Below are positions 12,101 through 23,112 of a DNA stretch of 60,000 bases, piece after piece. Origin of the DNA: Gnetum montanum (taxonomy: Eukaryota > Streptophyta > Gnetopsida > Gnetales > Gnetaceae). The stretch is from NCBI GenBank assembly GCA_015680685.1, contig MNCI01010443.1, positions 475,483 through 535,482 of the forward strand. Reading direction: 5' to 3'. The notes beneath the pieces are model-generated. The model made no database searches, was not told the origin of the DNA, and was given only the letters and a program-made list of their open reading frames with translations. Position 1 is the first letter of the stretch. Each line of letters begins with the position of its first letter. The translations under genes and the position numbers were made by a program.

Positions 12101-15100
12101 CTGGCATGGTGAGTTTTCTGTGCCAAAATGGAATTAATTTGCATCACTAGGCACCAACTGTAAAACTATTGCTTCTTACTATTCACTATTTAGTCGTGAG
12201 TAATGATAGTTGTCAAATAAAATGCCAAAATGGTTATTCTGTTTGTCTTGAGCAACAGAGCCATTCAATATCTGGTGCTGCTGGAGGTGATCTTTTGAAG
12301 AGTGTTGCCAAAACGTTGTTAAATGGGGTTGGCAAAGCCCACTGGGTGGCAGCTGGCCTAGTGGCCGTGGGTTTTGTTTTGGACAGAGTCGATCTCATTT
12401 CATCAAATAAATCAGAGTGCATTGATCTTTTGGATGAGATGTCCCGTCTAGCTGAATACCTTCATAAAATAAAGCAAAGACCTAAAATCAAGGAACAACT
12501 TGCTACATTCATGGAAAAGGCATTGCAAGTAATTTTCCAAGGAACAACTATGTGCTTTTCACAGTGCATGTCTTCTCACTGGTTTAAGTGAGTAGCTATA
12601 ACTTTTTTTTATGGTTTTACTTTCAATAAATACATCAAATACAGGAATGATTTTTGGTTAGAATATCTAACATGATACGTTAACAATTAAAATGCAGATT
12701 CTTTGCAGCTAAAGTGGATAAAAAGCATTTGCAAGAGCTTAAGGAAGATTTAGACCAGATGTACAGAGATCTTACGTTAGAAGTAGTCTTTCATCTGTAC
12801 GATGCTCAAGAAAGCTTGGAAGTATTTCCGAGGAAACAGTTTTACCCATGTCATGCAGGTTAGTTACCAAATACCTTGCCCATTTCATTTCTTTTCATTG
12901 AAGCCGTTGAAATAGGAATATTTTACTAGTGTATAAGTCTAAGAGCCAAAAACAGTAGTTAATATTCTCTTAATTTTTTTAGTATGAATCATAGATTGAA
13001 AAATGGGATGGGATCGAGAAAATTACATATTAATTTTTAAAATCAGATAAAAGAAATTAGAATAACTTGTTATAAAATTCAGATTTGAATAAGCAAAATT
13101 AGGAAACAAAAACATATATCCACCAGAGTCTGACTAGGGCTTTTTCCATTTTTTCCATGGTAAAGTTTAGTTTAAATGAGAATTCAATTATAGAAAATTC
13201 AGGGCAGTGGTTGAGTGGGAGCAAGAAATACCATTTCAAATCTTAAAAAGTACCATAAAAATATTAGTTTATATCTGATGATTCGATTTTGAATGAGTTG
13301 ACTTATTGCAATGTGGTTGATCACAGATTTCTCAAGTTATGCATTCTAATTTTGAAATAAGCATCCTCACCTTGTTATTATTATTTCATTAAATTAATGT
13401 TATTTTGAATGCATACAGTAATTTCAACGGAGACCTTGAAGAATGTTATAGGGCTGTTGGAATTGGAAAGCCATAATAAAGCTGTAGCCATGATTGTATA
13501 CGGGTTTGGTGGCATTGGGAAGACTACACTTGCAGATGCAGTGTATGCAAGTTTGGAAGATATAGATGATTTCAGATTTTGCAGGGCAGCACTCTATGAC
13601 ACCATAGAAAGCAAACCCGACTTAACAAAAGTGCAGAAAAATATCAGAGACGCTATATTACAGAAAGAAACAACAAAGCCAGAATCTCCCACTCAAGGCC
13701 AGATGTTGCTGCTGGATTGCCTGAAGACCCATTCTTGTGTCATCTACTTAGATAATGTACTGGGTATTCAAGAGCTTGCCAAGTGTTTGCCCCAGCAACT
13801 GAGTTCCTCCAAAAAACTGCGGCTGCTTATCACAGCCAGAGATGCCTCTGTGCAAAATGGCTTGACTATGCCCAACGTAAAGCTGTTTCGTGTGGATTCG
13901 TTGCCAAATAAACAAGCGCAAGAAGTGCTAAAGACTCACATGGGAGATGATGCCTCAACTGAAATCAGTGAAATTGACCACCATGATGTTGCAGTGAACA
14001 TTTGCGGGGGAGTTCCTTTGCTGATAGAACTAGTTGGCAGATGTATATCGCATAACAAAGATAAAGCCAAGGCTCTGCAGGTTGTCAGAGACGAACGTAG
14101 ACACTCCCAGGCGCAGCGTTTCGGTGGGTGTAACGTGGATATATTTTCATTTGCTTTCAATGATTTGCAAGAGCACTATCAGCATGCATTCCTTGATATC
14201 TGTGCCTTCTTCTCGAATGGAACGTGGCCATGGTGGACCATGGAAAGGATATATGGCGTGGATACCATGCAACTTTTAGAGAACAGAGCTCTTGTGAAAA
14301 GCCGACCTTGGCAATATTCTGAATTTATGGTAAGCCAAGCAGAGGAAGAAAATGAATTGCAGTTACACGACGTTATTTTAGAGAGGGCCAGGGAAAGATA
14401 TATGCGTAACAGAATCACCTCCATCTCCCAATTTCAGAGTTTGCCGCAGCTGCCGTCCACCAGCATTAACGTATATACCTTTATTTTAATTCAATCCACA
14501 TTTAATGGCTGTGCCTTGCTTGCTTTTTTGGTTTGGGAAGTTTACCATGCATGCGTAGATGATTCATGATGAGTAAATATATATATATAATGCATTATTG
14601 TTATTATTATGATGCACATGACAAGCTACCAGGACGTTGAGGTGTTGCAAGGTGTAATGGGCGTATATCTCGAGGAGACCCCTGAGGAACCCTTGCAGTT
14701 GTCTTGTGAGAGTTTGGATGCCATGTCTTCCTCTTTGCGCATATTTTCCACTTTGCGCATATTTTCCAGTTCCACCACCGAATCTTTCGGAAGCAATGTT
14801 ATTATAGAGATCCAAGGAGAATGCAAGGCTACCTTCTCGAGGCTTATTCATTGGAGGTCTCCGTTGCAGAAGCCACCGTTTGAGCTGAGTCAATGTAGGC
14901 AATTGCGGTACTTAGCATTTGCAACAACGAGCACGGTGGTGTTGGATAGGGTACGGTAAAACCTTGTTTTCTTGATGCGTGCACTTTACTTTGTGTTATT
15001 ATTTCGATTATTTTGGTAATTTAAGTAATTCTAAATTCAGGAAACATATTCCTGGTTGTCATGTGTTTAGATGCCACCATCTTTGGTGACGTTAACGATA

Positions 15101-15759
15101 AATTATGTGGAGCCTATAGAAGGACCTGCCATTGCCATGGGTGTGTCAGAGCACGTACCAAAGATAGAGGTTTTATCACTTAGCGGAGAGCATTTAACGG
15201 AGATACCAGTGGGTGTGTTGCGAAACATAACGTCCTTGTTAGCGCTCAGTATATATGATTGCAAGAGGTTGAAAGAGGTGCCCGATGAATTTGATTCCTT
15301 CCCTCGTCTCAGACATATCGCCTTAGAAAAGGTGCCGTTGCAAAACATTCCACAGAGCATCGGAAACTGCGTAGGCTTGAGGGGAGTATATGTGCGAGAT
15401 TGTGATAAGCTTATGGACCTGCCTGAAGGATTGGGGCAGCTCGCATCTTTGGAATCATTAGACCTGAGTGGCTGCAAAGACCTTGTGCAACTTTTCCAAA
15501 ATATTGACCGGCTGGTCTCCCTCCGGAATTTGTTGCTCACAGATATGAAAATATGGAAGAATTAGGATCATCCTTTCATTCCTTACCATCATTGCAACTG
15601 CTGGATGTTAGCGGATGCATCGAACTGGAAGCAACATGGGTGGACGTGTTTGCTCACAAGAAATCTCTGAAATACCTGAAGATCTGTGGTTGTCCAAAAC
15701 TTACAGAGCGGTGGCATCAAATTGACAAGAAAGATGTAAAAGTCAATTGCATTTTCTAA
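2703..15759 (+). CDS. NLR-type immune receptor, seven exons, frameshifted near the 3' end
   Basis: Proposed exons are 2703-3125, 11983-12108, 12259-12587, 12698-12858, 13419-14470, 14633-14950 and 15071-15565. All junctions are GT-AG and phases agree, giving 967 codons. Domain order is an acylation-type Cys leader with a Pro-rich tandem repeat (1-141), a helical region (about 142-346), NB-ARC (about 347-690) and LRRs (about 700-967). In this family NB-ARC acts as an ADP/ATP switch and the N-terminal domain signals; the ligand cannot be inferred. The kinase-2 motif without Trp and RNBS-D FLDICAFF are like TIR-class receptors, yet no TIR is present. In exon 7 the frame ends at TAG 15563, while the LRR pattern resumes in another frame from about 15553 to TAA 15759. 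The gene is therefore a C-terminally truncated allele, a pseudogene or an assembly error. The NLR call is firm; exon ends are likely but unproven. Confidence 0.88.
2757..2966 (+). repeat. 105-bp tandem duplication inside NLR exon 1
   Basis: Two adjacent 105-bp units (2757-2861 and 2862-2966) encode 35 residues each. The first 26 residues are identical and the last nine differ at a few positions. The near identity of coding DNA points to a fairly recent in-frame duplication. Confidence 0.9.
3516..4061 (-). repeat. 3' LTR of the intron-1 element
   Basis: 546 bp beginning TGTAACAAC and ending CTCTCACA. It matches 9415-9994 along its length except for an indel of about 35 bp near its left end and scattered substitutions. 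Confidence 0.85.
9401..9412 (-). other. Primer-binding site, initiator tRNA-Met type
   Basis: The minus strand reads TGATATCAGAGC two bases inside the 5' LTR. The plant consensus for initiator tRNA-Met is TGGTATCAGAGC, so there is one mismatch. Confidence 0.8.
9415..9994 (-). repeat. 5' LTR of the intron-1 element
   Basis: 580 bp, TG..CA, the partner of 3516-4061. It keeps about 35 bp after the ATTCACGAA segment that the left copy lacks. Confidence 0.85.
10725..11480 (+). pseudogene. Degraded LINE endonuclease fragment
   Basis: Read in the plus direction with stops and shifts ignored, the region follows the start of a non-LTR retrotransposon AP-like endonuclease. It shows a DIFGFVET segment like the DI-x-L-x-ET motif, a Gly-rich GIAAL strand, and a GDLNAK block like the catalytic GDFNA motif. 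A later segment ends in a helix that precedes the LL-x-C-type motif. No intact frame and no reverse transcriptase remain. It sits inside NLR intron 1, in the same direction as the gene. Confidence 0.5.
11193..11430 (+). repeat. 118-bp tandem duplication in the LINE fragment
   Basis: Two adjacent copies, each starting with agccaacaaaa-ttattca and ending with the shared block aagatgagtcaacaactatt, with roughly 10% difference between them. Confidence 0.75.
11983..12858 (+). CDS. NLR exons 2-4: helical N-terminal region
   Basis: Exons 11983-12108, 12259-12587 and 12698-12858. The donor at 12588 (GTGAGT) leaves two bases that combine with the first base of exon 4, and exon 4 leaves one base for exon 5. 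A nearer GT at 12529 would run exon 4 into a stop. The peptide is helix-rich, with a Gly/Ala/Val amphipathic stretch (GLVAVGFVLDRV) and several Leu/Lys/Glu helices ending near YDAQESLE. That composition resembles four-helix-bundle (HeLo/RPW8-like) signalling domains of plant NLRs and MLKL proteins. This is structural intuition, not a motif match; a plain coiled coil is the alternative. Confidence 0.65.
13419..14470 (+). CDS. NLR exon 5: NB-ARC nucleotide-binding domain
   Basis: The motifs run in the expected order: P-loop GFGGIGKTT (about residues 375-383), kinase-2 VIYLDNV (454-460), RNBS-B LLITARD (482-488), GLPL-like GGVPLL (543-548), RNBS-D FLDICAFF (604-611) and an MHD-like LHD (662-664). 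The P-loop Lys and the kinase-2 Asp are present, so nucleotide binding looks intact. LHD in place of MHD is common. The donor at 14471 follows AAC in phase 0; the frame would otherwise run on to 14569 through sequence that does not look like an LRR protein. Confidence 0.93.
14633..15565 (+). CDS. NLR exons 6-7: leucine-rich repeats
   Basis: Exon 6 (14633-14950) contains a linker and the segment LSQCRQLRYLAF, the first clear repeat. Exon 7 (15071-15565) carries about six repeats of LxxLxxLxIxxCxxLxxxP type, such as IPQSIGNCVGLRGV and LPEGLGQLASLESL. The junction 14950/15071 is phase 0 and reads as an uninterrupted repeat. The exon-7 frame ends at TAG 15563-15565. Confidence 0.85.
15553..15759 (+). 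pseudogene. Frame-shifted C-terminal LRR of the NLR gene
   Basis: 68 codons in a different frame from exon 7 continue the LRR pattern (LPSLQLLDVSGC, LKYLKICGCPKL) and end at TAA 15757. The shift falls within 15545-15555, in the run gatatgaaaatatgg; no splice signal explains it. A single lost base is the simplest account. Confidence 0.8.
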
Positions 15760-15834
15760 TGGTTTTTAGATTAAGGATTCTTCAAAATGTTTTTCAAACC
15801 GGTCATTAATTACCGCAAATCCAGTGTACATAGT

Positions 15835-15946
15835 TTGCCGGAAAAAATTGTATCAACATTACCAATATCATTTTTTTGGTCTAAATTTGTTTGCCGGAAA
15901 AAATTGTATCAACATTACCAATATCATTTTTTTGGTCTAAATTTGT
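15835..15946. repeat. Perfect 56-bp tandem duplication
   Basis: Units 15835-15890 and 15891-15946 are identical, beginning ttgccggaaaaaattg. It lies about 75 bp downstream of the NLR stop, within a probable 3' UTR or flank. The identity implies a recent duplication or an assembly artefact. Confidence 0.92.
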
Positions 15947-15959
15947 TGAATTAACTGAT

Positions 15960-17795
15960 GCTATCTCTAGATTTAAATACTTGCTACTGGGATAAGATTT
16001 TTTGCATTACATTGGAGTCTTTTTTTTGTACTATATCCATCACTTTGTGCTATAATTAACCTACCTTCTTTCACTAATGCTAAAATTATTGTTAATTATC
16101 ATAGCGTTGTTTTATATGTTTGTGAGTAAGAATACTTGATGACTTTTTTTATTAATATCTTTGCAAATAAGATGCATAATTTTGGTTTTCTTTGTGAAGT
16201 ATATTGATTCAAAACATTTAGCAAATAAATAAATAATATGCAAGCTATGAAAGGTATAACAAAATATATAATTACAATGCATAAGTACAATATTTAAGTT
16301 ATGGAAAGTACCGAGGTAATGTTACAAGAGTGCAATATGCTCTAGGTCATTTATACATAAGTATACAGTGTTAATAATTTATAATTAAACTCTAAATTTT
16401 AATGTCTAATCTAAATTTGTCAACAAGCTCTCTAAAACATACTTTTAGATGCTCTTTTTTGCAACACTTTGATTATAAAGCACCAAGCATATAATCTAAG
16501 GTGGCTTGTCATCAAAATGGTGACTCATTGGAATGCTTATGAGAGAGTTAGTGTCCATAGCACCAAAATGACTTACCCTAAAATTATGACCTCTTGTCGA
16601 GATGCTCATGAGAAGGTTGATGCAAATTTAGGGTTGGATAGGTTGTGAAATTACAGCTTTGCTAATTTTACCTTGGGCAGATGTTTTGCCCTATTCTTCT
16701 TTACTTTTTCTTTTTTTTTTCTTGTCTTTTTTGCTTTTTTGTGGTTGTAACGAATCTACTTTGGGTTCAACACATTGCAAGATGCTAGCTGTAGGATGCT
16801 TTTCGTTATTTGGGCTATGTGGCACCTAACAAGCTTGGTTTTAATGCAACCGTGTTGCATTTGTAGGATAGGTGTTTCCTCCCCAGGATGAGTTGTGTTA
16901 GATCCACTTGGGCTTTGACCAACCCATAGAGGCTCCCCACAAAATGAGTTGTATTACGTTCACTACGGGTTCTTCGATTGATGTAAAGAGGATCTCATGT
17001 GCATTGGAGGAGTTGCAAGCTCGATGATGTAGGGAAAGGCAGGGAAATGCAAGGTAAAAGGGGTGAATACAAGTAGGCTATAGAGGGGTAATAGGGATGT
17101 ACACTCTTGAGTAGCTTAGCTAGTTCGATCATGCACATTAGAGCAATGTGGTGACTTCCCACTACGATGAGATGCATCTCTGCATGATTTCCTCTGGGGC
17201 TTTTCCCTGCAAACACAATGCAGAGAGAACAAGAAAACAACCACACGACATGAGATGAGTGCAAACTATTAGCTGTGAGGGTGTTGTAAGTGTCGCGTGT
17301 GCTGTACTAGTTGAAAGAGCTTACAGTGCTAATGTAGAAAAACTAGTGTAGGTGCTAAAGTGAGAAAGCTGCAAAAGCTCTAATAGCCACACCGAAGGTA
17401 AGTGCTCGAGCAATGGCAAAAGCATGATAGAGTAGGCAAGACAATGGGGGCCCTAATGTTGCCACTACTCTAAAGGGTTCTGTTGACCATGAGAGCTCCA
17501 AGCAATAATGAAATACCGAAGGCTGTTAATGCTATTAGTGAGGCCTAGGGCTGGTACTGCTAGTGACCATGGAAGGAGCTTCGGAAGATTAGTAAAATGC
17601 CCAAGGGAAACTCTGGAAGATTAGTAAAACATCGAGGGATGGTAATGCTACAAATGTTCTAGAGGCCTCTTCTAATAATAGAAAATTCATTATGGAATTG
17701 CAGTGCTACCACCCCGCCCATAAGATGTGGGCAAATGGTGTGGAGTTGGAAGTATTATCACTGACTTGTTTGTAGAACTATGTGTGTTGAATTGT
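15960..17795. other. Intergenic DNA, no supported gene
   Basis: AT-rich to about 16.75 kb with a pyrimidine run at 16690-16735, then mixed composition. Short frames at 16099-16290 and 16995-17264 show no recognisable motif. The right part may be the worn 3' end of the minus-strand element whose Gag lies at 19.2-19.8 kb, but I could not find a matching LTR here. Confidence 0.45.
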
Positions 17796-17800
17796 TAACC

Positions 17801-18163
17801 CAATTTAAAGTCCTGGTAGACTATATGCTATGCTAGTTTAGGGTCCTAGTAGATCATGGGTTTAGTTTAAGGTCATGGTAGACCATGATGTGCTAGTTTA
17901 TAGTCCTAGCAGATTGTAGTGTGCCAATTTAACATCATAGTGGACGATCTATGCTAGTTTAGCGTCATAGTGTATGATCTACGCTAGTTTATAGTCGTAG
18001 TGGACTTGCTATGTTAGTTTATAGTCATAGCACACTTGCTATGTCAATTTATAGTCATAGCTGACTAGTTGTGCCAGTTTATAGTCATAGCGGACTAGCT
18101 ATGCCAATTTATAGTCGTAACAGACTTGCTATGCTAGTTTATAGTTGTAGTGGACTTGCTGTG
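17801..18163. repeat. Hairpin-motif array A
   Basis: About eleven degenerate units at intervals of roughly 30-40 bp. Each has a lead such as GCTAGTTTATA and then a short inverted pair around a six-base loop, for example AGTC-ATAGCG-GACT near 18090 and GGTC-ATGGTA-GACC near 17871. Later units are mostly AGTC/GACT and early ones GGTC/GACC. Confidence 0.85.
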
Positions 18164-19173
18164 CACTCACACTTATGCTTATGACTTTGCTACTTGGACT
18201 CTTCAGCAATTTGTAAGATAGCTTGAAACTTATTGTCCATGGAGTCCTATAATTGATCAACCTTAGCCATGATTTCTAATTGTAATTTTTGGAATGGCAA
18301 GGTTTTTTGATTAACCACCTCATCTCTAGCGAATTCATCCTCACTGTGACAAAATCGAACCCCCTTCTTTTGAATAGAAGGATCTCTATTATATTCTTCT
18401 ACACTTTTACATTTTCTCAGCACTCCCTCCTCCTTGGCTACTTAATTAATTTTTTAATTTGATGGGTGTTCAACTCTATCAATCTCCCTTGAGCATAAAT
18501 GCCAAGGGTTTTCCTGGTTTTAGACTACAACCTATCTATGATATAGTGAAGCTAATCAAGCTGAGAGTATCCATGGCCGGGACACCTATGCAATAGAGAG
18601 TAGTATCGGCCAATAGTACCATCCAAGGGCTCATGATTCCCTTGTTTCCACCCTTGAATTTGTTTGCTTAGATTGGATACTCACGAGTACATTTGATATT
18701 TGTCATTGAATAATTCCAACATCGTACTCCCCTGCCTAATTGATTCTAGTTCCAAGGATCAGTACCAATTTTCTACTTCCTTTATGAGTGTCCTTGGAAA
18801 TAATTTTAGCTATTGCTAGTCATTTTTAATATTCTACAAAGCACATGCATCCTGGAAGGCCTAAAGATGATTTTTTGGATCAGCATCATATCCTCCCTCG
18901 AACCAAGGGATGTTGTTCATAACCAGCCTCTTTATTCTACTATCCTTCACATGCCTTGTTGGAATCCTCATAGCCTCTACAATATTCAACATGCCCCAAG
19001 TAGCAAGTAGCCATGATGGTGGTGCCTACGATGTTCCTTATTGGCCCTTCTTTCTTGATGATGGGCCTCTTTGGATTGCCCACGTCTTCGGTCATGACTG
19101 TCCTAATGGTCCCTTCTGTTGTTTTGATCCCGTTAGTCACCTCCATCGTAGTTATTTCTTCTACGGCCACAAT

Positions 19174-19821
19174 CTAAACCAAATGAAGAAGAAGACAATG
19201 ATGATGAAGGGGAGGAAGAAGGGAAACTTGCTCTATGCTAATGCCTATCATCCTTCCTTCGATGCTTGTGACCACGATCATGATCATGATCTCCTTTGTC
19301 CCCCTTTTCTTGACTTGCTTCTCCAAATCCATTTTTGCCATTGGATCCATTTTGACCAAAACCTGGATTATGGATTGTGGATTGTACATTCTGGTTGAGG
19401 GCTCCTTGAATAAAGTCAAAGAGAGGAGAATCACTAAAGAAGTGATTGTCTTCATCAATTGGGCCAAGCGAAGGTGAAAAGATATTTGACCCCTTGCCCT
19501 TCACAAGCTCATGCTAGTGCTCTAGCTACCAATCCCTTAATCTTTGCACTTTAGTGGCATGATAATCCCTTGAGTCAAGATCTCACATCTTGTATTCTCC
19601 ATGGAGATGTTGAAGCCCATGTCATGTGAGCATTAGCTGGAGCATTCTTGGAATAGATCAGTTAGGTGGCAACACAATGTTGCCTTCCATATCGTGCCAC
19701 CACATTCGTTAATCTTGATGCAAGATGAAGGTAAAGTCTTGGGACAAGCATATATCACCCAGTATTGTTGAGGCACTTGAACTACCCTAGGCGGAGATGG
19801 ACTCCTTTGAGAAGAAGACAT
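19174..19821 (-). pseudogene. Gag-like fragment of element Y
   Basis: The frame beginning MSSSQRSPSPPRVVQVPQQY at 19821 opens 140 bp downstream of the primer-binding site and is cut by a stop at 19633. Two overlapping frames at 19174-19504 encode a Gly/Asn-rich stretch followed by an Asp/His/Lys/Arg-rich tail (DHDHDRGHKHRRKDD), which resembles a nucleic-acid-binding Gag tail without a zinc knuckle. The low complexity makes any family assignment weak. Confidence 0.4.
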
Positions 19822-19960
19822 TTTGTGTTAATAAACTTGTAAATAGTGTGTAGTTAAGGTTTTAATTTAATGATAATAATTTTTTTGAGGATTTGACTCT
19901 TAGGATTCAAATAATGAGGTTACTCAGTTTTATTAGGTTTAGATAGCGCATGAAGAACTA

Positions 19961-19982
19961 CAGTCCCTAGCAATGGCACCAA
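19961..19982 (-). other. Primer-binding site of element Y
   Basis: The minus strand reads TTGGTGCCATTGCTAGGGA, close to the TGGCGCCGTTGCCGGGGA site used by many plant gypsy elements of the Athila/Tat branch. The LTR starts right beside it at 19983 or 19986. Confidence 0.7.
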
Positions 19983-20850
19983 TGATGAACGTCAAGGTAC
20001 CCCTACACCCAACCATATGAATCACAAGCGTTCACGTGCGATCTGGTTGAATTCCATAGACTATAATTGCTAAGTGCGCTAGAGCTAAACAATGTGTGTG
20101 TGTTGCCTATTCATTGTCTTCCCAGTCCCACTTGTGGAGTACAATTGTATGGTTAAGTGTGACTGAGGCATAAGAATTTTATTATTTTGTGTTTTTATGG
20201 AATTACTCACCTAGAACAAGAATAAAAGTAAGCGTGATTAAAAGTAAGAGTAATTAATTGTTGAGTAAACTATAGTCTAATCTAGCTTAACATAAGTAAC
20301 TGTTTCCACTTCTTGGACACATCTTGAACTTTGTGCAAACACTATTGGGTTGTCAAACACTAACCATTTTTAAGCTACCAAGTGTCACACGTATGCTCAA
20401 AGGGGTCGTGCTTGTGTATTTTAATGATTTGCTTGATTAATCAAAATTAATTACTACATAGATACTGCATAAATAATATTTACGTAAATTGCATAAAATA
20501 TAAATGCATAAGAAAGAAAGTATCAAGTGCTGCAAGGAATGAATCAAAGAGTTCGTCTTTATTGCCAACACCATGGTATGCTTAGATACATGAATGCTTG
20601 AATAAGATTTGTTTACACTTAGACCTCTTGCTGCAGACACTTAGAAAATATTCTAACTTTCAAATGGACAAACTACAAGATTTTCGCTACTTGACTGCTA
20701 AAAACTTACCCCCAATTGTGCACCTGGGTGCTGTATTTATAGACATGAGAGTAACCTTGCGATATTGAATGTACGATATTGCATCTTGGGCTTCGATATC
20801 GTGTACCCGATATCACAGCCACCCTGATATCAAATCATTGAAAAACACAA
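19983..20850 (-). repeat. 5' LTR of element Y (approximate right end)
   Basis: Contains a minus-strand TATA box (complement of about 20735-20746, TCTATAAATACAG). The inner end is fixed by the primer-binding site. The outer end is placed at acaca near 20850 and is uncertain by tens of bases. Confidence 0.5.
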
Positions 20851-20869
20851 TTTATCAATAGTCACATAG

Positions 20870-22110
20870 CCTTGACCTCTCTTTCACATGAGGGCTTGCT
20901 AGGAATGAAGGAATAGTGCCCAAAATGGTCTTGTTGATTGAACTAGGACTTACAGATGTTACAACAAAATAGATGTTAGGGGATTGCATAGTGTTCACAA
21001 TGTTTGTGATGCCCATGGGGGTGAGTGTAGTCAATGATGACGGTGTAAAAAAAGGATGCAAATGTGTGAATTTATGCAAGAAAACAACGAAAAATGCTAA
21101 TAGAATGTAAGTAAAAATGCTAAAAATGCATGAAGAATGAGCAAGAGGGAGATTGGCACCATCCCAAATGGGGGGAGTGTAGTTGATTGCAAAGAGAGTT
21201 GAGGAGGTACATAGTGTACAAATAGGTGTAGTAGGCAAATGTAGTCACAATCTTAGGGTGTCTAGGGTATGAAAATTGACGTTTACCATGAAGTTTGAGC
21301 CTGCCAGGTTGGTTGCTGTGGTGTCTTGTAATTTGCGGTGGTCAATGGTGTTTGAAGTAGTGTGTAACAGTGCTATAGTGGTGTGCAACGATGTCTTCCC
21401 AAGAATGCCAAGTGTGCTCTAAGTTTGCCAAATGCTAAAATGTAGGTTGAGTGCTTCAAATGTCAACTTTACTTTTGGTTTACCAACCCCTAAAATGTGA
21501 GCCACTAGGGTACTTATAGGGCCAGAGTTAGCATGAGTTGTGGATCGGGCACCACCTAGCAGGGGGTAGTTGGGACTATGCTAGCCCCAACTATGCTCCC
21601 ACTGAAGGAAATGGTGTTTTGCTGGTGTGCTCCAATGGACCTTATGAGATTGCCAGATTGTGACTATGCTGCCAAGACTATATATGCGAGTGCCAAACAG
21701 ACTACAAAGTACTTGAAAATAATGCAAAATAGTGTAGTTTTGGAGACTATGCTCCGAGACTACATTGTCCACCCTCTCAAGTGGTGTCAAGCATAGGTAC
21801 TAAAACACCATCAAATCTAGGTGACAACACCTCAATAACAAATTTTTCTAAGTGTCAACACAAGGAAAAATGTTTTTTAAGTGTTTGTCCCATGCTTGCA
21901 TTACTGGGACTATGCTCAACATAGCATGCAACACAAAGCAAAAATTGCAAAAGTTTCTAATTTTTGGTAGCAGTTGCAACAATTTTTCTAAGTGTTGTGC
22001 TATGATCCCATTTCCTTTGCTACACTAGAGTGTAGCTAGTGTAGCATGCACTGTAGTGGCTAATTTGGCCTAAGTGTTAAGCCAGAAGCTGTCAAGCTAG
22101 TTCAACATGG
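20870..22110 (-). repeat. LTR-like sequence, minus orientation, left arm of an inverted pair
   Basis: The minus strand has CCCTATAAGTACCC (TATA near 21510-21522) followed by cacattttaggggttgg and, 300 bases on, tacactatgtacctcctca. The same landmarks occur in plus orientation at 22781-23090. A TGGTGCCAATCTCCC site near 21150-21165 could be its primer-binding site, which would make 20.87-21.15 kb a leader cut by element Y. The U3 side (21.8-22.1 kb) holds repeated hairpins of the TACACTAGAGTGTA kind. Confidence 0.55.
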
Positions 22111-22179
22111 AGGGAACATTTGGCAGATTTTCTAACTCCTGAAGCTACCCCTCTTACTATGTTCCAAAGTGTAGCAAGC

Positions 22180-23112
22180 ATAACTTAGATGAAGATTACA
22201 AGTTTTGCAATTTTTTCTAAGTGTTAGTGCTCTACTTTCACTCTTCCTACTACGCTCTAGAGCATAGCCAACACTAGACTTCAATTTTTGTAGAATTTGC
22301 CTAACTGTTGGGTTATGCTTCAAAGCATAGCTAGCGTAACAATACAGGACAACCTCCAAAAGCTCCTAAGTGTAACAATACAAGACAACCTCCAAAAGCT
22401 CCTAGAGCTCAACACTGACTTCCATCTCAACTCTAGCACTTCTTTGGAAAGCAAGATTAGCAACTTGCATCTCTTTTGCAACCCCTCTATGTCCCAAAAT
22501 TGTACCTATGCTTGATCCCACTAAAAGAGGAGAGAGCATAGTCTCAGAGTGTAGCCTCCAAATTGCATTATTTTTCACTATTTGTAGGTACATTGTGATC
22601 TCTTCAGCTCTAGCACATGTAGTCTTGGTAGTGTTTTCACAGTTTGGTGATCTCTTGGGGTCCATTGGAGCACACTAAAGCGTAGCATCATTTTGCTACA
22701 GTGGGAGAGTAGCTGGTGTCAAGATAGCCCCAACTAACCCTTTTACGATGTGTCCCCTAATCCGTAGTTCATGTCAATCCTAACTCTATAAATACCCCCA
22801 TGTTTCACATTTTAGGGGTTGGCATTTTGGAACAGTTAGCTGGCAATTTCATTTTAGTCATTGGCACTTTGGCACTAGCACCCTTGCACCCGAACACAGT
22901 TAATGCCCTAGAAAAAATTTGGGACACCACCTTTGCACATCATAGCACACCGCAGCTCATAGGACATCGTGTTAGCCAACCTTGCAAGGTCAGACTTCAT
23001 AGCAGACATCAGTTTCATAGCCTAAACACTTCAAAGATTATGATTGCACTACCTACTATGCCCATCTGTACACTACGTACCTCCTCACCTCTCTTTTGAA
23101 ATTGTTACACTT
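22180..23112 (+). repeat. LTR-like sequence, plus orientation, right arm of an inverted pair
   Basis: TATA box ctataaataccccc near 22781, then the same landmarks as the left arm, ending ttgttaca at about 23110. After that, ttggaggctagcagcggcc recalls the primer-binding site and leader start of element T at 55409. Sequence agreement with the left arm is around two thirds by eye, so the two arms are old relatives rather than a fresh palindrome. U3 carries hairpins such as CTCTAGAG and GCTTCAAAGC with flanking TATG/CATA. Confidence 0.55.

Larger units (their letters stand above)
18164..20850 (-). mobile_element. Decayed gypsy-like element Y (minus)
   Basis: Reading the minus strand: an LTR with a TATA box, a primer-binding site (19961-19982), then within 150 bp a Gag-like frame, and leftwards non-coding sequence ending at hairpin array A. 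No protease, RT, RNase H or integrase is recognisable, and no 3' LTR was found. It is either a deleted copy or a non-autonomous family. Because array A follows it as similar arrays follow the Tat-type elements, the element probably belongs to the same wider group. Confidence 0.55.

Noticed and set aside
12259-12528. Exon 3 of the NLR gene ending at the donor 12529
   Set aside because: It would be phase 0, and every frame of exon 4 compatible with it meets a stop. The donor GTGAGT at 12588 gives a continuous peptide.
17801-18163. Array A as a CRISPR-like array
   Set aside because: Units and spacers are both degenerate, intervals vary, no cas gene exists, and the context is a plant retrotransposon.
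18910-19398. Plus-strand frame of 162 codons with an Asp/His-rich stretch
   Set aside because: It is the antisense of the charged Gag-like tail on the minus strand, which has better context (primer-binding site and LTR).
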